Source: an uncultured Eubacterium sp. (GTDB taxonomy: Bacteria; Bacillota_A; Clostridia; Lachnospirales; Lachnospiraceae). Taken from it: a stretch of 5,548 nt of DNA. Below, piece after piece: positions 1 to 4,912 of this stretch. A program made the translations under genes and the position numbers. Numbering within the stretch: position 1 is the stretch's first letter; each line of letters starts with the position of its first letter. The notes beneath the pieces are model-generated. The model did no database searches, was not told the DNA's origin, and worked only from the letters and a program-made list of their open reading frames with translations. The DNA lies in contig CANTHI010000274.1 in assembly GCA_947653505.1 (NCBI GenBank), forward strand, positions 1 through 5,548. Reading direction: 5' to 3'.

Positions 1-47
1 TGAGGAGGGCTGAAAGCTAGAAACTCCCTAGAAAATCAGAGATTAAT

Positions 48-302
48 GTGGAAAAAAAGACATCTGCTTATCTTGATACGCTTACAGACGAAATGTTATA
101 TGAAAAGCCTGAAAAGTGCCGGTATACACGCATGGAGCTTGTCCTGAGACAATTTAGGCATATATCTTTTCATACAGGTATGCTGAATGGGCAGACTGCG
201 GTAACAACAGGAGAATTTCCTATGTGGGTATCGGAAACAGGAAAGTATGTTGATGATGGCATATTCTTTGGCAGATACCGTAAAGGAAAAATAAAACTAT
301 AA
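48..302 (+). pseudogene. DinB-family protein, C-terminal fragment
   Basis: This is the C-terminal half of a DinB/YfiT-like protein, a family of four-helix-bundle, usually metal-dependent enzymes. The open stretch gives 84 residues from a GTG at 48; complete members are usually about 150-170. Visible family signs are the pattern around residues 38-42 (R-H-I-S-F-H-T-G), whose H38 and H42 form the HxxxH pair that normally supplies two of the three metal ligands. A G-x-x-P-x-W-V-S segment near residues 55-62 is also typical of the C-terminal end. The first ligand histidine and the first helices are missing. In the same frame there is a TAG at 18-20, and no ribosome binding site sits at a useful distance before the GTG (the only purine-rich motif, at 2-9, is about 40 bases away). 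I infer a decayed or truncated gene; the missing part may lie upstream of the window, interrupted by the stop. A short expressed protein is less likely. Confidence 0.6.
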
Positions 303-354
303 ATCCGGATTTGCCGGTTATGTATTAGAAATGTATGAAATATACGATAAAAAA

Positions 355-360
355 GGGTGA
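355..360 (+). promoter_or_regulatory. Ribosome binding site favouring the Uma2 start at 365
   Basis: GGGTGA lies 4 bases before the ATG at 365 and its GGTGA part matches the 3' half of the Shine-Dalgarno consensus. The alternative ATG at 335 has no comparable motif before it. This supports the shorter protein, although the site is not a strong one. Confidence 0.45.
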
Positions 361-364
361 TAAA

Positions 365-880
365 ATGGATTTACAAATATTAGACATGGCAGGAGCAAGA
401 CCTGAACATTCAGCCGTTATCGTAAATTTTGTTGCTGCGGTACGGGCGCAGTTACTAAATAGTACCTGTTATGTATTTTCAGATAATGTGCAATACAGAT
501 GGCATACAAAAGAAGGCGATGAACAAACGGTGATTCCGGATGCATCGATTAACTGCCGCACCAAAGTAAGAAAAGGCAATGTATTTTTGGATATTCCGCG
601 TTTTGTAATGGAAGTGCTTTCACCGTCAACTGAGAAATATGACCGTGGGGAAAAGAAAGAATTATACAGACAACAGGAAATTGATGAATACTGGATCGTT
701 GACTGGCAAAAGAAAAAAGTAGAAATTTATAGTCTGGATTATGATGAAAACGGGCAGCCGCAATATTATCTATGGGAAACCATTACAGAACAAAACAGGG
801 AAGCATTAAAAATAGTTCACTTCCCTGGTTTAAAAATTACATTCGATCAGTTATTTGCAGAAGTGGATATGGAATACTAA
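365..880 (+). CDS. Uma2 family (DUF820) PD-(D/E)XK endonuclease-like protein, short N-terminus
   Basis: The protein belongs to the Uma2 family, restriction-endonuclease-fold proteins whose cellular role is mostly unknown. Numbering from the ATG at 365 (171 residues), the core motifs are clear: P58-D59 in VIPDASI, E83 in the MEVLSPST block (residues 82-89), K97/K98 in the following helix, and EYWIVD at 108-113. These match the family's PD, EVLSPST and EYWIVD signatures, so the catalytic core looks intact. The N-terminus is odd. Most members carry about 30 residues with an E-L-I-D-G-x-I-Y type segment before the A-x-P-x-H region, while here residues 1-15 run almost directly into AGARPEH. Starting at the in-frame ATG at 335 adds only ten residues (MKYTIKKGDK) and a TAG at 326-328 blocks any further extension. 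These ten residues resemble the very beginning of some Uma2 proteins, so an internal deletion is possible. The HD gene begins 12 bases downstream, suggesting co-transcription. No good promoter is visible in 303-364. Confidence 0.85.
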   Translation: MDLQILDMAGARPEHSAVIVNFVAAVRAQLLNSTCYVFSDNVQYRWHTKEGDEQTVIPDASINCRTKVRKGNVFLDIPRFVMEVLSPSTEKYDRGEKKELYRQQEIDEYWIVDWQKKKVEIYSLDYDENGQPQYYLWETITEQNREALKIVHFPGLKITFDQLFAEVDMEY

Positions 881-892
881 GGAGGATTTTGT

Positions 893-1480
893 ATGCTTCC
901 GACAAGAGAAGAGGCTGAAAAGCTGTTACAAGAAGCAGAACAGCACAATCCCGGAGCATGGGGCAATCACAGCCGTGTCGCGGCTCACTGCGCCGAAAAG
1001 ATTGCGCGGGAATGTGGGGATCTGGATGCGGATAAAGCATATATCTTAGGTCTGTTGCATGATATCGGCCGCAGGGCCGGTGTGCGCCATCTTGGACATG
1101 TGTCTGATGGATACCGGTATCTGCTGTCTCTGGGGTATGACGAGGCTGCCAGAGTATGTCTGACACATTCTTTTCAATGTGGTACGATCGATGGATACAT
1201 AGGCAGATTTGACACGACGAAGGAGGAACTGGACCTGATTCAGGACGCCTTAAAAAAAATAACGATGGACGAATACGACAGATTAATCCAGCTGTGTGAC
1301 TCCATTGCCGGTGCGGAAGGTGTACTGGAAATAGAAGAAAGGATGGCTGATGTAAAAAGACGTTATGGCAGCTATCCGCAGAAAAAATGGGATCAGAATA
1401 TAGAGCTGAAAAGATACTTTGAAAAAAAGATGGGAAAGGATCTTTATACGGTGACAGATAAAGAGCATTTCAGACCGTAA
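893..1480 (+). CDS. HD-domain metal-dependent phosphohydrolase
   Basis: This 195-residue cytoplasmic protein has an HD domain, a fold that usually hydrolyses phosphate esters of nucleotides or related small molecules using bound divalent metal. Visible ligands are H26 (in NHSRVA), the H56-D57 doublet (LLHDIGR), and D136 (QLCDSIAG); H66, H69 and H92 may add to a second metal site. The C-terminal 50 residues are charged and helical with no second domain recognised. The start is well supported: GGAGG at 881-885 lies directly after the Uma2 stop codon, seven bases before the ATG. The 12-base gap to the Uma2 gene and the terminator-like hairpin after it suggest a two-gene operon. The substrate cannot be told from sequence. 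It lacks a RelA/SpoT synthetase domain, and the length fits the small stand-alone HD hydrolases common in Clostridia. Confidence 0.88.
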   Translation: MLPTREEAEKLLQEAEQHNPGAWGNHSRVAAHCAEKIARECGDLDADKAYILGLLHDIGRRAGVRHLGHVSDGYRYLLSLGYDEAARVCLTHSFQCGTIDGYIGRFDTTKEELDLIQDALKKITMDEYDRLIQLCDSIAGAEGVLEIEERMADVKRRYGSYPQKKWDQNIELKRYFEKKMGKDLYTVTDKEHFRP

Positions 1481-1484
1481 GGAA

Positions 1485-1525
1485 CTGTGCAGAAATAACT
1501 TATGCAGGTTGCGCAGGATTTTTTT
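1485..1525 (+). terminator. Probable intrinsic terminator after the HD gene
   Basis: CTGTGCAG (1485-1492) can pair with TTGCGCAG (1509-1516) in an 8-bp stem with two G-T pairs and a 16-base loop. After two bases there is a run of seven T (1519-1525). It begins four bases after the HD-gene stop, the right place to end a Uma2-HD transcript. The large loop and the wobble pairs make it moderate rather than strong. Confidence 0.5.
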
Positions 1526-1593
1526 CGGAAGACATAGGTTATTTCGATACATTTCCATACAGTTTTAAAAAATCAGCAGAAAGGAATGTAGCA

Positions 1594-2643
1594 ATGGAAG
1601 ATATTTTATTCCAGCTGGATATCAGCTGGCAGTTATTTTTATATCATGTAGACGGCCTTACAGAGCAGGAAGCTTTCTGGTGTAAGACAGAGAAAGGGCT
1701 GCAGATACGAAAAAAAGGTGAAAAATGGGTGCCGGACTGGCCGGATAGCGAGGAATATGGGATGGGTCCATCCAGCATTGCATGGATTTTGTGGCATATG
1801 ATGTATTGGTGGAAAAAAGCAATGGCCGCTTCTTTTGGTGATAAAACTGCAGAAAATAAAACTGCAGATCTGAAAAAAGAGGATATTGTCTGGCCGGGAA
1901 GTGCCAGGCGGGCGGTCGGTGAGCTTGTAAAGCTGCATGACGTATGGGTGTATCGGGTCAGTCAGATGCGTGCAGAGGATCTGCGGTCATCAGAATACTG
2001 CAAATGGCCGTTTACCGGAAAAAGTTTTTATTCCCTTGCACTATGGCTGAATGTGGAGCTGATGAAAAATGCGGCGGAAATCGGTTCTGCAAGATTTTTA
2101 TACGCAGTGTCAGAAAAAAGCCAAAAAAAAGCAGAGGAGACGGCTCCAATCAATGATTATGTGTTTATGAAGCTTGGAACAGCTTCGGATGTGGCTGGAA
2201 ATCCGATGGATGGATTTGAAACAATGGCTGCTTATATGAGAAGTATTGAACAGTATGGAGAAACATGGTTCAGCACGATGAGTCTGTCGTCTGGTATGGC
2301 AAGGAAAAAAGTGGAGTATTATAATAACGCGATCCGTTCGGGCAGGACGGTAAAAATGCTCTTTGCGATAGGGGAGGGGATCAATGATGTAAAATACGCG
2401 GCTACCATTCAGGAGATTGTATCGGATCGTAAGGAAATGCCCTGTCCGGGAGATGCCCGCGTAATCCCGCCGGAGTTTGGAGCTGGTGAAACTGCGAAAA
2501 TGTGGTTCCGTCTGACCGATTTAAAAGAGGAAGACCAGATACGGGCTTCCATGCTGTGGTTTCGGGAAACTGGCAATAATGTGAAGGAAGTAATCAGCAG
2601 CGGACAGTGCCATTTTGGATATGTTTTTTTACAGGATGAATGA
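1594..2643 (+). CDS. DinB-like domain fused to a C-terminal PUA/EVE-like domain
   Basis: The protein has 349 residues and two parts. Residues 1-172 look like a DinB-superfamily helical bundle: an N-terminal helix (LDISWQLFLYHVDGL), a tryptophan-rich turn (W45, W49), the signature helix IAWILWHMMYWW with H68, and a last helix WLNVELMKNAAEIG (151-164) followed by RFLYA. In that last helix the usual HxxxH pair is replaced by E155 and N159, so only H68 of the classical triad is evident. Residues 173-186 form a charged linker. Residues 187-349 are a separate domain, with a helix SGMARKKVEYYNNAI, then alternating strands (RTVKMLFAIG, DVKYAATIQEIVSD, AKMWFRLTDL) and an end HFGYVFL. This order recalls PUA/EVE-type domains; that is inference from layout, not a confirmed match. 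AAAGGA at 1580-1585 lies eight bases before the ATG. A 15-base in-gene duplication at 1841-1868 falls in a variable loop. No clear promoter is visible before it. Substrate unknown. Confidence 0.8.
   Translation: MEDILFQLDISWQLFLYHVDGLTEQEAFWCKTEKGLQIRKKGEKWVPDWPDSEEYGMGPSSIAWILWHMMYWWKKAMAASFGDKTAENKTADLKKEDIVWPGSARRAVGELVKLHDVWVYRVSQMRAEDLRSSEYCKWPFTGKSFYSLALWLNVELMKNAAEIGSARFLYAVSEKSQKKAEETAPINDYVFMKLGTASDVAGNPMDGFETMAAYMRSIEQYGETWFSTMSLSSGMARKKVEYYNNAIRSGRTVKMLFAIGEGINDVKYAATIQEIVSDRKEMPCPGDARVIPPEFGAGETAKMWFRLTDLKEEDQIRASMLWFRETGNNVKEVISSGQCHFGYVFLQDE
1841..1868 (+). repeat. In-frame 15-base micro-duplication inside the DinB-fusion gene
   Basis: ATAAAACTGCAGA occurs at 1841-1853 and again at 1856-1868, an offset of exactly five codons. 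It encodes DKTAE followed by NKTAD (residues 83-92). It lies in a hydrophilic loop between DinB helices, where length changes are tolerated, and keeps the reading frame. Confidence 0.7.
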
Positions 2644-2710
2644 TGACAGGAATAGCAGGAACCTGTCTGCATAAAATAGAATAAATAACGCAGCGTCTGG
2701 GGAGCCTGAT

Positions 2711-3007
2711 ATGCTTGGAAATGATTATGCACAGGAGAGAAAACGGTATGTTGAGGAAGTGCGGCGGTCGTTCAATCATGCACAGCCGGAGGAATATGAA
2801 GAAGAACCGCAGACAGGAACAGCGTCCTTCTTTAAGGTACGGCTGCTGCTGGCCGTCTGTATTTTTGCGGCATTTGTTCTATGTGACCGGACGGGAAGCC
2901 GGTTTTATAATTATACGACAAAAGAGGTGGTAGCCATGCTGCAGCAGGAACGGTTTCAGTCGCAGCTGGATGCCATACGGGAAGCGTGGCATTCGCTTTC
3001 TGAATGA
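2711..3007 (+). CDS. Small single-pass membrane protein, unknown function
   Basis: I do not recognise a named family. The 98-residue product has a charged N-terminal part rich in Arg (R9, R12, R18, R19), an acidic patch EEYEEE (27-32), one hydrophobic segment at about 43-58 (VRLLLAVCIFAAFVLC), and a C-terminal part with a likely amphipathic helix (70-95). Positive charges K42 and R44 just before the hydrophobic stretch suggest the N-terminus faces the cytoplasm and the C-terminal 40 residues lie outside. There is no signal-peptidase-like site, so it is likely an anchored protein. TGGGGAG at 2698-2704 ends six bases before the ATG and supports this start. The gene stands alone between the DinB fusion (67 bases away) and the palindrome at 3018. 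No clear promoter or terminator of its own is visible. A real gene is favoured by the ribosome binding site and the coherent topology. Confidence 0.7.
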   Translation: MLGNDYAQERKRYVEEVRRSFNHAQPEEYEEEPQTGTASFFKVRLLLAVCIFAAFVLCDRTGSRFYNYTTKEVVAMLQQERFQSQLDAIREAWHSLSE

Positions 3008-3017
3008 GACAGGTTAC

Positions 3018-3081
3018 TTTTCACGGGCCAGGAATGCGCAGGGTCTGCCCCACTGGGCATAAACTGCGCATTCCGTGAAAA
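3018..3081. repeat. Composite palindrome with nested hairpin (REP- or MITE-like)
   Basis: TTTTCAC (3018-3024) pairs with GTGAAAA (3075-3081), and GGAATGCGCAG (3031-3041) pairs perfectly with CTGCGCATTCC (3064-3074). The left arm has six extra bases, GGGCCA (3025-3030), forming a one-sided bulge. The loop holds a second perfect hairpin, TGCCC (3046-3050) with GGGCA (3055-3059) around CACT. In total there are 18 outer and 5 inner base pairs over 64 bases. No T-run follows directly; the nearest is TTTTT at 3091-3095, so it is not a typical intrinsic terminator. It sits ten bases after the membrane-protein stop and upstream of the fucO promoter. It could be a dispersed intergenic repeat, a 3'-end stabiliser of the upstream mRNA, or a small non-autonomous mobile remnant. 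Structure is certain, role is not. Confidence 0.85.
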
Positions 3082-3105
3082 TATGATTCATTTTTCATGT
3101 TCCGG

Positions 3106-3134
3106 TAGACATTATGACAGGATAAGATTATAAT
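3106..3134 (+). promoter_or_regulatory. Sigma-A promoter of fucO
   Basis: TAGACA (3106-3111, five of six to TTGACA) and TATAAT (3129-3134, perfect) are separated by exactly 17 bases. Transcription would begin near 3141, giving a leader of about 40 bases before the ATG at 3182 and including its ribosome binding site. The palindrome at 3018-3081 lies wholly upstream, so it is not part of the transcript from this promoter. Confidence 0.8.
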
Positions 3135-3166
3135 TGAAATAAAAGGACATGCACAGGAAGCAGAAA

Positions 3167-3172
3167 AGGAGG
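3167..3172 (+). promoter_or_regulatory. Ribosome binding site that sets the fucO start
   Basis: A perfect AGGAGG ends nine bases before the ATG at 3182. The upstream in-frame ATG at 3149 has only AAAAGGA two bases ahead, which is too close, and would lie within about ten bases of the predicted transcript start. The shorter reading also begins like FucO proteins (MVNRFVLN, compared with MANRMILN in E. coli). Confidence 0.85.
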
Positions 3173-3181
3173 AAACTGGCT

Positions 3182-4324
3182 ATGGTCAATCGTTTTGTAC
3201 TGAATGGAATATCTTATCACGGAAAAGGCGCAATACAGGAGATTCCAGGAATCGTTAAAGAAAAAGGGCTGAACAGGGCATTTATCGCATCCGATCCGGA
3301 TCTGGTAAAATATGGTGTTACAAAAAAGGTAACGGATCTGCTGGACCGTAACGGGCTGGCATATGAAGTATATTCAGACATCAAACCAAATCCGACGATT
3401 GAAAATGTACAGTCTGGTGTGGAAGCTTATAAAAAATCCGGAGCGGACTATATGATTACCGTCGGCGGCGGTTCTTCGATGGACACCGGCAAGGCAATCG
3501 GAATTATTATCAACAATCCGGAGTTTGCTGACGTGCGTTCCCTGGAAGGCGTGGCTCCGACCAGAAATGATACGGTGTTTACGATCGCGGTACCGACTAC
3601 GGCAGGCACAGCCGCAGAAGCAACGATTAATTATGTTATAACGGATGTGGAGAAAAAGCGTAAGTTTGTCTGTGTGGACACGAACGACATTCCGGACGTC
3701 GCGATTATTGATCCGGATATGATGGCCACGATGCCAAAGGGGCTTACAGCTGCTACCGGCATGGACGCACTGACGCACGCCATCGAAGGCTATACGACAA
3801 AGGCGGCATGGGAGCTGGCGGACTGTCTGAATCTGGAGGCGGTCCGTCTGATCGCAAAGAGCCTGCGCGCAGCGGTAAACAATGAGGAAGAAGGACGCGA
3901 AGGCATGGCGCTGGGCCAGTATGTGACCGGTATGGCGTTTTCAAATGTCGGGCTTGGCATCGCACATTCTATGGCGCATACGCTTGGGGCTGTCTATGAT
4001 ACGCCGCACGGCGTTGCATGTGCGATGATGCTTCCGATTGTTATGGAATACAATCAGGAAGCTACAGGAGAGAAATTTAAAGACATTGCACAGGCTATGG
4101 GTGTGGACACGACAGGAATGGATCAGGCAGCATACCGGAAGGCAGCGATCGACGCGGTACGCCAGCTGTCCTCAGACGTGGGGATTCCTGCAAAGCTGGA
4201 AGCGTTAAAGGAAGAAGATCTGGACTTTCTGGCAGAATCTGCATATGCGGATGCGTGCTGTCCGGGAAATCCGAGAGAGACTTCGGTAGAAGATTTAAAG
4301 GAATTATTCCGCAAACTGATGTAG
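3182..4324 (+). CDS. fucO: Lactaldehyde reductase (L-1,2-propanediol oxidoreductase), iron-dependent
   Basis: This is a group III iron-dependent alcohol dehydrogenase of the FucO type. FucO reduces L-lactaldehyde, formed during fucose or rhamnose breakdown, to 1,2-propanediol with NADH in the cytoplasm. The product is 380 residues, near the 382 of E. coli FucO, and aligns along its whole length. Visible motifs are D38 in the first nucleotide-binding region (IASDPD), the GGGS NAD loop at 95-98, NNPEFADVRSLEG (111-123), TTAGTAAE (139-146), and the iron ligands D195, H199 (GMDALTHAIEGY), H262 and H276 (TPHG). The C-terminal CCPGNPRE (359-366) corresponds to the family's CTGGNPRE. All catalytic residues look intact. 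The gene has its own promoter (3106-3134) and terminator (4359-4396), so it is probably monocistronic. No fucose or rhamnose isomerase, kinase or aldolase is in the window, so the physiological substrate could be another aldehyde, but the sequence similarity to FucO itself is strong. Confidence 0.93.
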   Translation: MVNRFVLNGISYHGKGAIQEIPGIVKEKGLNRAFIASDPDLVKYGVTKKVTDLLDRNGLAYEVYSDIKPNPTIENVQSGVEAYKKSGADYMITVGGGSSMDTGKAIGIIINNPEFADVRSLEGVAPTRNDTVFTIAVPTTAGTAAEATINYVITDVEKKRKFVCVDTNDIPDVAIIDPDMMATMPKGLTAATGMDALTHAIEGYTTKAAWELADCLNLEAVRLIAKSLRAAVNNEEEGREGMALGQYVTGMAFSNVGLGIAHSMAHTLGAVYDTPHGVACAMMLPIVMEYNQEATGEKFKDIAQAMGVDTTGMDQAAYRKAAIDAVRQLSSDVGIPAKLEALKEEDLDFLAESAYADACCPGNPRETSVEDLKELFRKLM

Positions 4325-4358
4325 AAAGCTGCCTGTATCAGCAGAACACCAGATCGGG

Positions 4359-4396
4359 AATGGCCGGACAGTCCGAAAAGACTGTCCGGCCATTTT
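4359..4396 (+). terminator. Intrinsic terminator of fucO
   Basis: AATGGCCGGACAGTC (4359-4373) pairs perfectly with GACTGTCCGGCCATT (4380-4394) around a CGAAAA loop, giving a 15-bp stem 35 bases after the fucO stop. It is followed by a short T-run (TTTT, 4393-4396) and then AAAA. The A-rich opposite side is limited, so action in the reverse direction is unlikely to matter. The stem is strong; the short U-tract is the only weakness. Confidence 0.85.
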
Positions 4397-4444
4397 AAAA
4401 CGTACGCTGTTGTGCGGGATGAGAAAAAAGATGTACAGCAGAGT

Positions 4445-4497
4445 GGATGCCGTATGCAGCAGGACAATAGGCAGAATGGATACTGCATGCAGCAGGA
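4445..4497 (+). repeat. Imperfect tandem repeat, 33-base period, before the VOC gene
   Basis: GGATGCCGTATGCAGCAGGA (4445-4464) and GGATACTGCATGCAGCAGGA (4478-4497) differ at only three of 20 positions and are offset by 33 bases. A weaker third copy of the CAGCAG part occurs at 4436-4441. The second copy contains a perfect 10-base palindrome CTGCATGCAG (4483-4492). In the frame of the VOC gene the repeats are open and would encode glutamine-rich 11-residue units (MQQDNRQNGYC, MQQDGRRSRIM), but the translation start is better placed downstream at 4517. Confidence 0.75.
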
Positions 4498-4501
4498 TGG
4501 A

Positions 4502-4507
4502 AGGAGG
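4502..4507 (+). promoter_or_regulatory. Ribosome binding site that sets the VOC start
   Basis: A perfect AGGAGG (within AAGGAGGAG, 4501-4509) ends nine bases before the ATG at 4517. Earlier in-frame starts (GTG 4412, ATG 4454, ATG 4487) lack such a site, and the VOC fold begins right at the 4517 start. Confidence 0.85.
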
Positions 4508-4516
4508 AGCCGGATT

Positions 4517-4897
4517 ATGAGACTGAAAAATGTGCTGATTACAGCAAAAGATATACACAGGTCAGCAGCTTTTTACAAGGAACTGTTTGGGCTGCAGGAG
4601 ATTCTGATACAGGATGGCAATATTATCATGACCGAAGGGCTGGTGATTCAGGACCGGGCAGTCTGGGAGAAGCTTTTGGAAAAAGAAGTACATCCTCAAA
4701 ATCATGCTACGGAATTGTATTTTGAAGAGTCCGATCTGGAAGCTTTTGCAAAGAAGCTGGAGCATTATCATGAACCAGTCCGTTATGTAAACAGGCTGAT
4801 GGAAGATGCGTGTGGGAAGAAAGTAATACGGCTGTATGACCCGGATGGAAATCTGATAGAGGCCGGCACGCCGGGGCCAATACGGGATTACCGGTAA
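4517..4897 (+). CDS. VOC-superfamily (glyoxalase/bleomycin-resistance/dioxygenase fold) protein
   Basis: This 126-residue protein has the vicinal-oxygen-chelate fold, used by metal-dependent enzymes and by ligand-binding resistance proteins. The first module shows the strand LKNVLITAKDI followed by the helix RSAAFYKELFGL (15-26), a standard VOC opening. The second shows the strand HATELYFE (63-70), a helix DLEAFAKKL, and the closing hairpin KVIRLYDPDGNLIEAG (102-117). H63 and E115 are in places that often carry metal ligands; the first-strand ligand is not obvious, so metal binding is uncertain. The length is that of a single-domain member, and all parts appear present. A longer reading from 4412 would add 35 residues of Gln-rich repeat and is rejected because of the ribosome binding site at 4502-4507. 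The fucO terminator lies upstream, but I see no convincing promoter in 4397-4500. The substrate cannot be told. Confidence 0.85.
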   Translation: MRLKNVLITAKDIHRSAAFYKELFGLQEILIQDGNIIMTEGLVIQDRAVWEKLLEKEVHPQNHATELYFEESDLEAFAKKLEHYHEPVRYVNRLMEDACGKKVIRLYDPDGNLIEAGTPGPIRDYR

Positions 4898-4912
4898 CGG
4901 AAAAGATATGGG

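Noticed and set aside
302..340. Promoter or hairpin before the Uma2 gene (CCGG repeats, TTGCCG with TATGAA)
   Set aside because: Only three and four of six bases match the -35 and -10 consensus, and the 4-bp stem is trivial.
837..1166. Minus-strand open frame across the Uma2-HD junction
   Set aside because: It overlaps two clear genes on the opposite strand and shows no domain or ribosome binding site.
2645..2667. Hairpin GACAGG / CCTGTC after the DinB-fusion stop as a terminator
   Set aside because: The stem has only six pairs, the loop is 11 bases and no T-run follows.
3096..3111. Catabolite-repression (CcpA) site over the fucO -35 region
   Set aside because: TGTTCCGGTAGACA has a TGT...ACA outline but misses several conserved central bases of the site.
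3149..3181. Eleven-residue N-terminal extension of fucO from the ATG at 3149
   Set aside because: Its ribosome binding site is only two bases away and the predicted transcript begins near 3141; the AGGAGG-led ATG at 3182 matches known FucO starts.
3374..3778. Minus-strand open frame of 134 residues inside fucO
   Set aside because: It is fully antisense to a well-supported gene, has no recognisable domain and has the odd composition (rich in His, Arg and Cys) typical of reversed coding sequence.
4412..4516. Glutamine-rich N-terminal extension of the VOC protein from the GTG at 4412
   Set aside because: No ribosome binding site precedes it, it consists of repeat sequence, and the VOC fold begins at 4517 behind a perfect AGGAGG.
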